64,000 nt of DNA, taken from Bipolaris cookei. Its lineage: Eukaryota; Ascomycota; Dothideomycetes; Pleosporales; Pleosporaceae. The DNA is taken from NCBI GenBank assembly GCA_002286855.1, contig NRSV01000063.1, positions 148,790 to 212,789 on the forward strand, read 5' to 3'. Every line of letters starts with the position of its first letter. Position 1 is the first letter of the stretch. The translations under genes and the position numbers were made by a program. Below are positions 23,405 to 35,499 of this stretch, in pieces. Below the pieces are notes generated by a model, which saw only the letters and a program-made list of their open reading frames with translations, had not been told where the DNA came from and ran no database searches.

Positions 23405-23818
23405 CCTGTCTGCTTCACCTGAAGCCTCTCGCAGCAAGAGCGTGAATGCTCAATCCATCCATAGAAAGGAAAAAAGAGACAAGCAGGAGAAGACGCGTGG
23501 GTGGAATTGGAGCGCAGTCAAAGTTAACTGCTGTGTCGGTCCAGCACGTCGTATGTCACCAAAGCGGACTAGTAAGCTCTGACCCACATCAATCTCGCGC
23601 TAGTCCTAAATCTTACACCGGGGAAGCGCTTCGTCATGCAAAGGCCATCAGCGGCGGTGAAATATCAAGTAAATGCTACCATGCACAAGCTTCTCAGTTG
23701 AATCCAGAACATGCCACAGCCACCAATAACATTATGCTCAGACATACACGTCGCTTTTGCTATGATACATTTCTACTCATCGCGCACCGCGCATAGTCGT
23801 TATGCCATATGCCTCTCT
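23405..23818. promoter_or_regulatory. TOR promoter / SEC12 3' region
   Basis: These 414 bp lie between the SEC12 stop and the TOR start, both on the minus strand. They must contain the SEC12 3' end and the TOR promoter. No distinct motif is assigned. Confidence 0.4.
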
Positions 23819-25878
23819 CTAACCGCCCAGCACGCCCTGCGCAGCGTGCCCAACCAGTCCACCCAACTGCCCAAAAAAGATAGACTTCAGAATAGTTTCA
23901 CCTTCTCCTACTGCCCACATACCTGCCTCACTTAGCTTCTCACGCCAGATGTGCTTCTCCTCCTTGCTCAGCTCATCCCACCTCCTTGCCGCCGCGTGCT
24001 TTTTCAAAACTTCCTCGTCTCCTTCGTGTACTTCTGTGCTGAGGGCACCATCAGATTCAGCATCGTGGTGAACTACCAGAGCTTTTGGCTCAGATGGGAT
24101 GTCTGCTGATGCTGTCTCGTCGGATAAGACATGAGGCAGGTGGATATGCAATAGATCGGCGATGCGGTGCGACGTCTTCACAACTGGCGAGTCTGCATTG
24201 TTGAGGATAGCTTGGTGGCGTTTCTCCCGCAAGGTTTCACCAAATGTCTTGTGCTGACCGGCTGCATTCTGTAGACTGGCAGGGAGTATGCCCTTGGTCA
24301 GGTTGCCTTCCGGATCCACGAGTGACTGTATCAAAAGCGCTATTACGGCGACAACCATGGCTGTGACGAGGTACGTCGCCGCTGTAAACAAGTTTCTCGA
24401 CTGGGCTGTCTGCAGGACATGGCGCGACCCAATACTTTGCAAGGGGAAGGTTTCTACGCTGATTGTATTGCCCAGACTGGTACTCGCTAAACGAAGGTAT
24501 TGGGCTGATGGGCGACCTTTAGGGGTTTCTGGCTTGTAGAATGGTGAAAATACCACTTTGGTCATTTGAAAATCGTGGACCTAGTTTTAGTTAGTAAACA
24601 CGAATCGCAATTACCAGGCTTTCATCTTACATTGTCATAACTGTTGAAAGAGTGGAAAGCACTCAATGAGTCTCTTGATGGGCCATGATAGTCCATCGTG
24701 TAAACCGTCAAGGACATGTCAATCGCCGCTATAGCAATAGCAATCTGATAGGCGCCTTGGTCATCAGCATCAAGGAGAGCAACGTCCATGTCAGTTGCTG
24801 CCTTCACGTGCTTCGGTAACGCCTTTCGTAAAGCAATACTGCCACCGTCTTGGTAGAAGTGAAACAACAGCAGCTCAACCCCGCTCCTGTTAGGCTTATT
24901 CGCGAGCAGAAGCAGATGCTTTGGCGAAAGCCACCGTACACCTCTTAACTTGCTTCTCGCACCCTTCTCTACATGGGGTAATGTATAGACCTTCCGGTGT
25001 TCGTTCCTGCCTTTTATCTTTCGTTGTTCAAAATCGTAGCCAACCTCCTGCACAAAAATGTCCTGATCCGTCACATAGACGACCCGGAATCGCCCTTCCT
25101 CTTGCGTAAAGATGTCGATATCGTTTGCTTCTTGGCCTTTGTGCAGCTTAATGCGTTCTATTACGTCTTGGTTCGTTGGCTTGGTAGATGTAGCGTTGAA
25201 GATGACAACCTCGTTCTCGTCGCCCGCAAGCCCAGAAGCGATTGCGCCAATCCGCCTATTTGGTGTGTTTGTCATCGTTCTTTGCGGCGGTGACAATCGG
25301 ATTATTCGCTGATAGCCTTCCTTTTTCGCGCCAACCGATTGCGGGGTTGTAAAAAGTGTCGTCTTGCTGAGAAACTCTATGTTGCCATCCGCCTTCTCTG
25401 CGCCGCTGCTAGCCCCCTTGTTCTTAGGAAAGCGCAGTTCAAAGGCGCGCAAGTGTTCGTTCCTCGCAGCCAAGCGGTCTTCCTCGCTACTGTTGTTACC
25501 AGCGAACAGAATCAGGCCATCTTTGGTGGAAAGATTCTCCAAACAGGTAATCGAGTCATCTTTGCTTGCCTCGATCTCGGCAATGGCTTCTACGGTCGGC
25601 GCTCGTGAGCCAAAGTCGAACGCAGTGATTTGGTTCTTGACTCCGGTACGCCCGGCCTAAACAATAACGAACCGCGATTAGTACATGTATGTATTCGGCT
25701 CTATTTAAGCACTGTACGCACCCCTCCGCCGCCGCCTACTACGAGAATCCCGGGCCTGTTGTTGGCAAATGTGGCCGCGAAGATGGGGTAGCTTGCTGTT
25801 GCTGTTAGCGGGGTTACGCTTAAGGGGCTACGGCAGCGCAAACGTACTCTTAGCTTTCGAGACGGTAGGTCGCGACAT
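23819..25878 (-). CDS. SEC12: SEC12, ER guanine-nucleotide exchange factor for Sar1
   Basis: Four exons, 25878-25848, 25795-25722, 25656-24631 and 24580-23819, give 630 aa. Sec12 is an ER membrane WD40 protein that loads GTP on Sar1 to begin COPII coat assembly. The N-terminal propeller begins MSRPTVSKAKTSYPIF and has the glycine-rich loop LVVGGGGGAGRTGVKNQITA, which corresponds to the potassium-binding K loop needed for exchange. Blades follow to about residue 380. A single transmembrane segment lies at about 442-464 (YLVTAMVVAVIALLIQ), followed by a lumenal domain of about 165 residues. A cytosolic propeller with a C-terminal anchor is the normal type II topology. The first exon has only 31 nt. 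It is tandem with TOR and importin on the same strand. Confidence 0.9.
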
Positions 25879-26816
25879 CGGATTATTTTGATACCGCGCG
25901 ACGCACGGTAGGTTGTTGCCGTTGTCCAAGCTTCGCGGTCAATCTCAGCAAGGTACAAATATCCGCGCGGGGTGAGCCTCTAGGAAATGCGACTAGAGTA
26001 ATTGTGTGTCGCGTAGAGATGAGGGTTCTTTTCAGGGATGCGAGAAGATCGTCGTGTATAGGGAATAGGGCTGGATCTCTGGTTCTGTCCACGTTGCGCG
26101 CAGGAAATCAACAAGCCACCTGCGCAAGCGTCATCGTTCTGGCCAGTTTCATGGTAGTGCCTTGGCTTATCGATAGGGCTGAAACAACCAGGTTCCCCTC
26201 CAAGGGAACAGCGATCCACGCTCATCACTCAGGGATATCGCGTGCAACCCAGCAAGTAAAGCAAGTATCCAATGATGTGCAACGATTACTAGATCTCATT
26301 GCATCCCAGACTAAAAAATGCTATCTACGATGACCTTTGGGTCGGGGCAACCTCCTCATACGCATGCTTCATCATCATCATCATCGTCATCCCAAAAAAT
26401 AGTGCCTCTTGTGGATATCGTCCTCTTTTTCGTAATCCTTTGTGCCAACACACGCCGAAATCAACGCCGTCTGACACCGACAGAATACCACTCGCCAGAA
26501 GAAACCTCCGGCTCACACCGTCTTCCGTAAAAAAATCAAAACGCCAGGATGCTCGCTAATTGGAATCCAAGAAATCTCCTAGACCTTGACCTGCCTCCTT
26601 TCTCTTGACATTAGCAGCCTTTTACCTGCACATACTCTCCATTTTATTCGCCTATCATGTGAATAGTTGCCAATAGGTATTTGGAACCTAGGCGTCACAA
26701 CCCAAACAGCCAAGGGTCGTCATCATCAGCTGCACTCTGGGTCAAGGCACACATGAGTGCTACGTCGGCGAACTGTCCGTTTTATTGAAGTAAATGATAT
26801 GGTTGTTGGAACCATT
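25879..26816. other. Intergenic region, SEC12 promoter and importin 3' side
   Basis: No gene supported. It contains a TCA/CAT trinucleotide run near 26365-26390 and probably the importin 3' UTR. The part next to 25878 is the SEC12 promoter. Confidence 0.5.
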
Positions 26817-29800
26817 CTACTGCGGCAGTGGCAATGGCTGTCCGTTTGCTGCTGCTGCCCGGGCTTCGGCTTGGGCTTGTGCAATGACGTCAGCTTGGTG
26901 GACGGCACTTTGCACGATTTGTTGCTCGTCTGGGCTGAGGTTCTTGGTAAGGTCTTCGTAGAGCGCAGGTTGCTCTTGTTGTAGGCCTACATCATGTCAA
27001 TACATACTCTAAGTACTTTCGGTGCGATAAACTTACGGAGCAATGCATGCTTGAACATGCCATATGGCTCGACTTTGTCAAGGGGCGTCTCTAGGAGGCT
27101 CTCCTCTTCTAGCTCATCATCATCTTCGTCGTCAAGTGAGCTGAATTTCTGCGCCTGTTGCTTGTTAGACTTCATCACGTGCGTTGGGACGTAGAAGCCT
27201 CACCTCTTCGTTTAGGAAGTCGAGATAGGCGGCGCTCTCATCCTTGACATCGTCGGCTTCATCTGCTTCATTACTCCAGTCGGCTTCCTGCTCCCACTCT
27301 TCGTCTTCCTCCTCTTCGAATTCAGCCGAGTAGTCAAATGCGTCTTCCTTCTTCGCTTCCTCACGGTCTATATATATGTTAGTATAAACATGTGATGGGA
27401 TTGCTGCTCCAAAAACTCACTCTTCAATGCCGCAGGAAGTGTTTGGAACAGGCGTGTGACGCCCTGCAGCAGACGTGGCCAACCCTGTTGCACACTAACA
27501 GGAACATCCTGAGCTCTCAGTGTCAGAAGTGCGCAGATCGCTGAGATGCACAGCTTCTTGTCGTGGACTCTGGTGAAGTGGTCGATGCTCGAGAACCAGA
27601 GACTGAAGAACTTGTTGGTCCATCCATTGCTCTCAAGCACGTGTAACGCCAATGCGGGGTTATAGTAGATGGAGTTGATGACCACTTCCATCAGATGTAT
27701 CCGCAGAGACTTGACCTTGGGCTCTTCATTGGTCAGTACGTGCATGGTTAGTCCGATGAACTCTGGGATGTAGTCATCAACAGAACCGCGCATGTTGAGC
27801 ATGATGATCTCGGCTAGCTTGCAGCCGCAAATCCGATCAACGCCGCCAACTTTGTCGTCCTTGAAAATTGTCCTGACCATATCGACAATAGCGTCAAGAT
27901 ATGCTCGGTTTTGAACCAACATGGGAGTACCGTAGTTGACAAAGTTTTCAAGCGCAGGAAGCATATCTATATATTGTTAGCGACTCGATGTTATAACAAA
28001 TACATTGAAATGTACACACCTTCGAGGTAGAGCTCAGCACCAGCCTTGAACGTCCTATGTATCAGCTCAAAAGCCTGCCACATGGTGCCGGAGATGCTCT
28101 TGGCGGCGAAGGTGCAGCTGTCGATAATCTCAAAGACTTCGTTGTACAAATCTGCGAAGAAGTTAGTATGGATGAAGAGGCAGGTAACCTATGTAACTGC
28201 GTACCATAAAGCTTATTCTCGAGGGTAATGGTGATGACGGGCATTAGGATAGTCTCCAAGTGCAAGAGGACATCGGGTGTGCTCTCCAGGGTCAGAATGA
28301 GGGTACCAATGGTTTGCAGAACACCAAGAGCAGTGATGCTCTTCTCATCAAGGAAGTCGCCGTACTCGCTATCTTCACCCTTCTCCTGGTTTCTCGATAC
28401 CAATTCTCGCACGATACGCAGGTAAGTGTCGCGCAGTTGTTCACTGAGCGCTACCGCAAAGGGAGTCAACTCTGGTGCAAAGACCTCGACAAAGTCCTCC
28501 ATCACGTTCGACAGGGCATCGACATCGACCTCATTTGCGAGCTTCAGTAGTTGCTGCATGACCTGAGGAATGTTTTGCTTCATGTTATTTCGGATGACAT
28601 CATGACGGATGAGTGGCTGTAGTGACAACGCTGCAGCCACGCGGACCGGGAGTGTAGGGTCGGCCATAGACTCGAGAATGTTGCGGTAAATGATGATGAG
28701 ATTGTTCTGGTCCTTGAAATCGAGTTGCTCAAACTTCTCCAGGGTGTCGCATGCGCGCGCACGGAGGAAGCCATGGGGACTTCGGAACTCAGGGAATACG
28801 TGTCGTACGAAGAAGTACTCGACTTGGTCTGCAATGGGGCTCTTCTTGCCCAAAATGACACCAGATAGCGTACCAATCATACGTAACGCACCCTCCTTTT
28901 CCCGTGGGTTCTTCTCATTGTCGGGTGCGGCCTCGTAGCGGTTGACAACTTCGTTGACAAAATTCAACACAGTGAAGGTCTGCTTGCGACGGCTCTTGGT
29001 AAGAGTAACCAGGAAGTTCGTGGCCGCAACGTCGGGCGCAGTCACGTCCTCGTAAAAGTTCAACTTGCGGTGCAGGTACTCTTGTGGCTCCTCCTGGAAC
29101 AACTCAATATCTTCGTCAGACTGGCAAAGTACTGGGAATACGAGATGCGCAATGAGGTTATCAGTGTGGGGCTTGAGCAAAGTCCACATAGTCTTGGGCT
29201 TGATGCACTCGTCGAGGAAGTTGAGTGTGTAGTACAAGCTAGCTTTTGACAGCCAAACCTGCTTTCCAACCCACTTCTCAACCTGCTGGAGGTAGATCTT
29301 GAGGATCTCGGGTGCAAAGTTAGCAACGAAGTTCTTGGCTACCTCGGTGTAGTCGACCTCGTTGTTCTTCCCCAAAGCAGTGGGGTTGCCATATCTGGTT
29401 CTCGTCAGTATTGCCCGCGTGCAAAATATGACGCTGTGCCACCCACCTGACGTATAATCGGTTCAAGTTTGCATAAGACCACTTCTTTGCCTTCCACCAA
29501 TGGTTTACTTCGCGCTCGTCGAGGTCTTCGGGGAGTGATGACTCAGGAGGCTCTTTGCCAACCACAGTCAGGAACAGTGTACACCAACCAACCATGACTT
29601 GTTGGTCACGGAGAGATGCGGGGAGGTCGAACTGTGTACTAGTCAGCCGCCATTTCTGCTATGCGCGCGTTGAAAACTTACGTAGATGGCGTGCTTGTAT
29701 ACCTTGAGCACTGTCCGTAATATCTCGCCAGCTTCCAGGCTTGTCTCGCCTGCCAGTGAGTTGCCAATATTGAGCAACTGTGGAAAGGACATGGCGACTA

Positions 29801-30437
29801 TCTTGTCAAAGTCTGCGCGGTTCTCGCCAGACTTGAACCTGTAAATCTTGCATATTGCCAGCAAGCACTGCACACCGGCAAACACCGACTCAATGTTTCC
29901 AGCATTCAACAGTTGTACAGTAATGTCGAGAAAATCCGGCCATTTGGCGGGGAAATCATATGCGAGGATCTTCTGGAGGGTAGGAATGAGTTGGAGGCGC
30001 ACTTGGGGTGGAGAGGCAACAAGGACGGGGATCAGACGGTTGCGGAAGGCAGTCTTCTCGTCCTCTGGTATGGGTATGGCCTGGCTGTACTCCTCGGCAG
30101 GCGACCAGCCCTTGGATATGCGGTTCTTGAGGTAGACGACGGCTGTGGGCGGGACGTCAGTGTCAGGAGGGGAGGGCTCTCGTGTGCACATTCGGTGGGC
30201 GCATACTTACTCGACAGACGCACGGCGTTATGTTGCTCCTGCTCGAGAATGTCTAGCAGGCCGCCGGTGAAGCCTGGCTTTTCTTCAGCCTATGTTTCCG
30301 TCAGTGCCCTATTCGAGTACGGATCGTGTGTCGCAGCCAACACGCACATGCTTGAGGTCGAGCTCGGCCTGCTGTCTAACGGCGGCATTCGCGTCGAGCG
30401 TCGCCTGGATCCGGTCCCGCAAGCCGGCAACGTCCAT
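26817..30437 (-). CDS. Importin beta-family karyopherin (importin-7/Nmd5 type)
   Basis: Ten exons: 30437-30348, 30289-30211, 30142-29678, 29627-29447, 29394-28205, 28151-28020, 27966-27421, 27367-27204, 27154-27037 and 26986-26817. They give 1044 aa, matching importin-7/8 and yeast Nmd5/Sxm1 (about 940-1050). The N-terminus (MDVAGLRDRIQATLDANAAV, then RQQAELDLKH) is the importin-beta N-terminal HEAT module that binds Ran-GTP. HEAT repeats continue to about residue 880. An acidic Asp/Glu-rich stretch (DYSAEFEEEEDEEWEQEADW and later SSLDDEDDDELEEE) precedes the C-terminal LDKVEPYGMFKHALL motif typical of this group. Known cargoes in the family include ribosomal proteins, TFIIS and MAP kinase Hog1; which apply here cannot be read. 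All nine introns are short with canonical ends. Confidence 0.93.
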
Positions 30438-32299
30438 GGTGGAGAGTGGCTGGCTGAGAGTACGTCGAGGGTTGGCGGCGGCCTACTGTGTGTAGCAGAC
30501 GACGTCCCGGGAGCCGGTGCGGTGAGAAAAAGGCCGGTGGGGGTTGGGGTAAGAGGATAGGTATATGTACGCCTGTTTCTGCGGCCACAGACGGTGGCGT
30601 CGAGTAATAATTGGCGGGAGAGACAGAGAACGGACAAAGGCACGCGTGCTTTTTCCCTTTATTTTGCGCCTCGTCGGGCTTGTGCAGCTTGTGCGGGACG
30701 TGAGGATGGAGGGGCAGCAGTTAATTTTGTGTGGACCAGAATCAGAATCGCGGCTTTCCCCCTAGCATCCTTAGCGCACGTGGCGGTCAATGCATTCTCT
30801 CCACCCTCCCTGCCCTTGGCTCTTGTTCTAAGTATTCCCCCTTCACGCACCCTGTCATCCTTCTATGTCTTACTGCCAGCCGACTGTCTTGAATATCAAA
30901 CACGGTGTATCAAAAATACGTGAATACTGGTTGACTTGGGAATTACTCTTTGCCTGCCAAAAGCTGCTTTCCGCACCAGCATGCCTAGAGCCGTACCTGC
31001 AGCGTGAACATTACAAGTCGACTGGCTACAGCAGACCCTGAAGCACCATTACCATGGATAATGCTTCTCTGAGTCCAGACCAAAGGGGCACTTCATTGGC
31101 ATGTTGGGGTGGCTGATTGTCCCTCTAGTATGTATCCGTATGGTACTCACTGCACCATCTGGTTCCAATGTCAACACGACCCGATCTCTGGGCAAATGGC
31201 ACCATGCCAAATCGCTTGAGCCTGATCGTGTCACCCTTCTGACCTATCACAACCCTTGATCTTAGCCAACATGGTGTACGTATGCGATTAGCACATCTGC
31301 TACGTCGGCTCCCAAATCAGGATTTCAACATTATGCGATGCCTGCACAGTTTGTAAGATATGCACGTATATGCAGGCAAGTCTGTTGCGGATACGAAGAT
31401 GATGTGACATGACTCTGCAAGGGTTACTCATCCAGAGAGCTGAATGATTCCAAAATCGAGCGCTATGTCTGTACACAAGGTACTTGCACATGTGTAGAGT
31501 ATGTTCCATACCTACCGTCATAAACATGGTTCACCCATGCACATCGTTTCAACTAAAGAAAGAATGACAATAGAGTTTCCCGTTGACAGATCGACGTATG
31601 GCGCAACGGTCGCATTCTGCAGACATGTGATTGGCACACAAGCCCGCACCGGCTTTTGTAAAGTGTAAAGGTTGAGGGGTGCCAAGGCTGCAGCTTGGCA
31701 GACAGTCCAACAAAGAATGTTCTATGATTGGACATAGATGCCTTCAACAAAAAAACAGACGGTACGAGCTATGAAGTTTGGTGCTCTTGCAAATTTTCAA
31801 ATGCTAGATAGCTATCTAAAAAAAACTACAATAACAAAACTTCAAAAATTGCCGTCTATTGTGTTTTCCAATACACAAGACTCATCTATAGTAGGTCTAG
31901 GCTCAACTCCCCTCATCAAAGTCACGTGCCTACATAACCAGCCACCAACAACCCTGAAGTGATAGTAATAGTGATATTGAATTTTATGTATAAACTAATC
32001 TGTGATATATAACGAAAAGAAAGAAAACTGGATATCCCACGCACCGTGTAAATGCTATGCTGTAACCCTATAAAATGCCACTCCAACGAAATATCTGAGT
32101 CAGAAAAGAAAGAAAAAAATTCCGCTCAATGCCTCTTGTCGCAAAATAAAAGAGTAGACAAGTAAAAGGCGAGATACGATACCGACCAGCAGTATCAAAC
32201 TAGTATATATATATATTTTGTTGTTTCATGCTCATTTCCTCATGGCATCATGTCCCAGTCATATCCTCATATCCTCATTAACAGCTCATAAACCTCAAT
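30438..32299. other. 1.9-kb intergenic region without a supported gene
   Basis: The part next to 30437 is the importin promoter. Beyond that I see only short, non-protein-like frames. A TGCCAAG/CTTGGCA inverted repeat lies near 31679-31699. The stretch 31740-32200 is A/T-rich, possibly decayed repeat plus the 3' UTR of the next gene (a TATATATATATA run near 32205). Nothing in it is recognised. Confidence 0.45.
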
Positions 32300-34126
32300 C
32301 TATCCAATGCTCTTGCCCCTCTTGCCCTTGCCACACTCCCTCTTGCTAAGCGGCTCGTCAGGGAACACCCACCCTCTGACGCGCTTAGCCTCTCGCTTCT
32401 CGCCAAGTTGGGGCTTAGGGATCCAAGAGTCCTTTTCGAGAAAGTTTTGGCGGGTGAGAGCAGCAGGACCGCCGACGTCCATGCGCCAGGTGCCCATGCC
32501 CTCGAAGGGGTTCTCCTTGGCGAGCATGTGGAGGTACCAGAGGGCGAGCGCGGCGGTAAGCTGCATGTCGCCAGTTTCTGGGTGCGAGCCGCTGGTGGAT
32601 AGGCGGATGGGGGCCGAGGTCTCGAGGTAGCCGAAGATGGGCACGCCGGTTTGGGCATTGACGGTGGTGGGGTCAGGGGTGGACATGTCAGAGGGACCAC
32701 CGCAGCGGACGCAGAGAAGCTCGATTTCGGTCATGATGAAGCCGTAGCGACAGCCGTGCTCGCGCATTACGCGCTGGAGATGGGCAAGGCCTTGGAGGTA
32801 CAGGACTTGCTTGGGGGGTGACTCGCTGCGCATGCCAGTGTTCCATTGGTCATAGCACTTGACGAGACCAACGACGCGGCCGCGGCTGTCGCCAAAGAGC
32901 GTCTTCTCATAGTCGGAGGGGTAGTTGGAAATGAACTCTGGTTGTTGACGTTGACCGGCTACTGGCTTGATGGCGCGCATCATCATGTGGCTGTTTCCTT
33001 GAGCAACCTTGAGGGCTGCATTGACCTTGTTGGCATAGTAGTTGGTACAGATGTCTTGGAGAGCCGACTCGTTCTCGGGCTGCAGGTTCTGGCGGCAGGG
33101 CTGGGGAAGGTAGGTCGCTGGGACGGGGACTTCAAGGAGGGGAAGCACCGAAGGGATGGACTTGATGGTGGTGATGTTGAAGTCTTCCCAGCTGCGAAGG
33201 TTGCGGATGTCCCACCAAAAGTGGTTGTTGATGCCTCGGGGTGCGCTAGTGACGCGACGGACCAGAGATGGAGATGGGTTAGGAGAAGACAGGTACTCTA
33301 CCAAAGAGGATGTGGCTTGGATTTGCTGGAAGCCATCAAAGGCGAAGTCTCCAAAAGCTGGGTACTGAACAGCTGGTGCGGTGTCGAACTCTGGGACGGG
33401 AAACTCCTGAATGCAAGATGCAGTGAAGTTGGACATGTCCTGGGTGGATGAATATGTCGAGGGGAAAGCAGTAGCAACACCCAAGTTGGATTGGGGCACA
33501 GTCGAGGCAGTGACATAGCTAGGCATGTTGCGGTAGGTTGGGAAGCCGTAGCGGCTGATGACTCGCTCGTCGACACTTCCAGCGGAACCAGAGCGGTCGT
33601 GGCGGGCTCGGCTGGCAGAGGCAGAGCGAGAGTGCGAGCTCATGTATGATGACCGCCGAGGAAGCTCAGGCTGCTGTGGGTAGGTAAGGGGAGAGTTGAG
33701 AGTGGAGAGGTTGAAGTCGTATGATGAGGCAGTTGACACGGGGGATGTCAGTGTGCTGTGAATGTTGTGGATGTTGTGGTTCAAAGGGCTTGATCCACGG
33801 CGGGCCATGGAGGATGAACGTGAGTAGGGGCTGTAGGCATAGCCGGCACTGGAGTTAGATGTCGTCCTGCGATGTCTAACGGGGCCAGTAGTGGGCTCGG
33901 ATACCTGGTCCTGGATGCGGACCTTGGGGAGAAGGACAGGTCCATACTGCCTTACTGGTGACCTTGGGGGAGTAGGAACAGCCAGTTGGGGTTCTGGTGA
34001 TGAGGCTTGCGAGTAGTATGTGATGTCTGAGCCGACACTGCCGGGGATGTAGTTGAATGAAGGGTTCGGGGGGGTTGTTTGACGGCTGTACATGTTGGAT
34101 AGATGAAAGCTACCGGACTGGTTCAT
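32300..34126 (-). CDS. Uncharacterised conserved-looking fungal protein, Ser/Tyr-rich N-terminus
   Basis: I do not recognise a named family. One uninterrupted exon encodes 608 aa from the ATG of MNQSGSFHLSNMYSRQTTPP; the frame stays open further upstream to an ATG at 34369, but that part reads like 5' UTR. Residues 1-300 are low-complexity Ser/Tyr/Pro/Arg with many SP and RRxS sites, suggesting phosphorylation. Residues about 310-600 look folded: NHFWWDIRNLRSWEDFNITT, then YANKVNAALKVAQGNSH, a GCRYGFIMTEIELLCVRCGG segment, and TAALALWYLHMLAKENPFEG. The C-terminus is basic (KRECGKGKRGKS) and could be a nuclear localisation signal. A regulatory nuclear role is only a guess. It is transcribed toward the importin promoter. 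Confidence 0.8.
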   Translation of the reverse strand: MNQSGSFHLSNMYSRQTTPPNPSFNYIPGSVGSDITYYSQASSPEPQLAVPTPPRSPVRQYGPVLLPKVRIQDQVSEPTTGPVRHRRTTSNSSAGYAYSPYSRSSSMARRGSSPLNHNIHNIHSTLTSPVSTASSYDFNLSTLNSPLTYPQQPELPRRSSYMSSHSRSASASRARHDRSGSAGSVDERVISRYGFPTYRNMPSYVTASTVPQSNLGVATAFPSTYSSTQDMSNFTASCIQEFPVPEFDTAPAVQYPAFGDFAFDGFQQIQATSSLVEYLSSPNPSPSLVRRVTSAPRGINNHFWWDIRNLRSWEDFNITTIKSIPSVLPLLEVPVPATYLPQPCRQNLQPENESALQDICTNYYANKVNAALKVAQGNSHMMMRAIKPVAGQRQQPEFISNYPSDYEKTLFGDSRGRVVGLVKCYDQWNTGMRSESPPKQVLYLQGLAHLQRVMREHGCRYGFIMTEIELLCVRCGGPSDMSTPDPTTVNAQTGVPIFGYLETSAPIRLSTSGSHPETGDMQLTAALALWYLHMLAKENPFEGMGTWRMDVGGPAALTRQNFLEKDSWIPKPQLGEKREAKRVRGWVFPDEPLSKRECGKGKRGKSIG

Positions 34127-35155
34127 GTCAGCGGTAGCCCACGTGGTGTGTGTGGAGGGGGGCAAAAAGAATAACGTACGCTGTGGAGACTGAGAGGACA
34201 GGCAGGAGGAGATTATGGAATAGGGATTAATAGTAGAGACCAGCTCCGAGTGTCTAAGACCAAACAATGCAAAGGTAGAGAGAAAGGAAAAGCAAGAGCG
34301 AGACACGGTTGACTCGGGGTGAGGCAGTGCCCTTGATGGAAATGCAGCGCAAGATGAATGAATGGGCATGATGATTGCGGCACAGCCAGACTTCTTATCC
34401 TTGGTGTTCCCCGCGTAGAGACACGAGAACCAACGCTCTCACCGCGCTAGCAAGCCTGAAACATGATGCATCGAAGGGGGTCCGATACCTTGGGCCGGTA
34501 TACAAGACTGCGAGGCGGTCTGGCGGCAGTAGCACGAGCGGACCCGTCTACGACATGCGAGCTTCACAGGGCGTCTGAAACATAGCGTAGCCGTTACATG
34601 GGCTGGGCGAGTACGTGGCTAGTTAGCGAACGGCTTTCTGGAATGCTATTCTTAAGGCCTGGCACGCTTAAAGTGGTCTGGCGGGCAGGCAAGACGGTGT
34701 GTGAATGGCCAGCGGCATCAGCATGCAGACGGAAGCGGTAAGGCAGGCCAGCGAGGCGCCTGGACATGGCGGCGGTTGGACAACTTGAAACCGGGATTCT
34801 CGGCCCCGTTCTCTGCGTAGCGATGCAGCGGGAGTATGGTGAGCGAGGGTTTTTTCCTCGTTCTCTTGCTTTCTCCATGGCGGCTGTTTGTAGGTGGGCG
34901 GCGCGAAGGGATGAATGGAAGGTGGTAGTACAGGTGTGGTTGGCGCCCTGCCGCATGGCCCGTGCTGGGTCCCGCGAAGGGTGGGGCTGGCAGCGGGGGT
35001 CTTGAAGTCTTGAAGAGTCATCGATGGGGTTGAGAGGGTGATTGGCTGTCAGCTCTCCAGCGTTTCGTTTCGGCACCGCGGCATGCGTCTTCCCGCAGGC
35101 CGGCCATATGCACGACTGAGTGACTCACAATGGGCGGAGAGAAGTGTATTCACGA
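34127..35155. other. Intergenic region, no gene supported
   Basis: GC-rich sequence upstream of the Ser-rich gene. A minus-strand frame of up to 160 codons at 34594-35076 has a composition (Arg/Pro/Ala/Ser) expected of GC-rich non-coding DNA and no plausible start context. I treat it as noise. Confidence 0.45.
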
Positions 35156-35499
35156 CTATAACACGTCGTCCGGCGCCCCTCTACACGTCAACGCGTACTT
35201 GTAGACCGCGTTGTTGACAAAGCACCACGCCTCAAGGTCCCAGCCCTTGCCCACCTGCTGCGCTGTCGCCACAACGCCCGCCTGAGCACAACCTACGGCG
35301 ACAAGCATCCACAGCGCCAGCAGCCTGCTCGCCCAGCCCACAGGTACGACGGCCGGACCAAACCATCGCCCCCGGCTGGCTCCATGTCCATGTCATCCGC
35401 CAATCCAAGCGCCCGTACGCTCAGCCGTCGGTACGCAAACTGGGCCAGCCTTGCTGTGTGGTGCGTTCCCTTGAGCCTCACCGTCCGACTCCCGAACAT
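35156..35499 (-). other. Possible small spliced gene, unresolved
   Basis: A minus-strand ATG at 35499 opens a frame beginning MFGSRTVRLKGTHHTARLAQ, which looks like a mitochondrial presequence (basic, Ser/Arg/Leu-rich). That frame stops at 35293. A second frame that overlaps it on the left carries a hydrophobic stretch (LLALWMLVAVGCAQA) and ends at 35156 but has no ATG of its own. A short intron joining them would give a presequence plus a membrane segment, but I could not settle the splice sites. It may be noise. Confidence 0.25.

Noticed and set aside
30594..30923. 109-codon plus-strand frame opposite the importin promoter
   Set aside because: Low-complexity, no motif, no plausible transcript context.
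31590..31660. Another A-box-like string (TATGGCGCAACGGT) resembling a tRNA 5' half
   Set aside because: No B box or T-arm follows and the stems do not pair.
32278..32700. 140-codon frame overlapping the end of the Ser-rich gene
   Set aside because: Same-strand alternative frame of a real gene; Pro/Ser/Arg composition shows it is a shadow.
34594..35076. 160-codon minus-strand frame
   Set aside because: Arg/Pro/Ala/Ser composition typical of GC-rich non-coding DNA; overlapping long frames in other phases; no family features.
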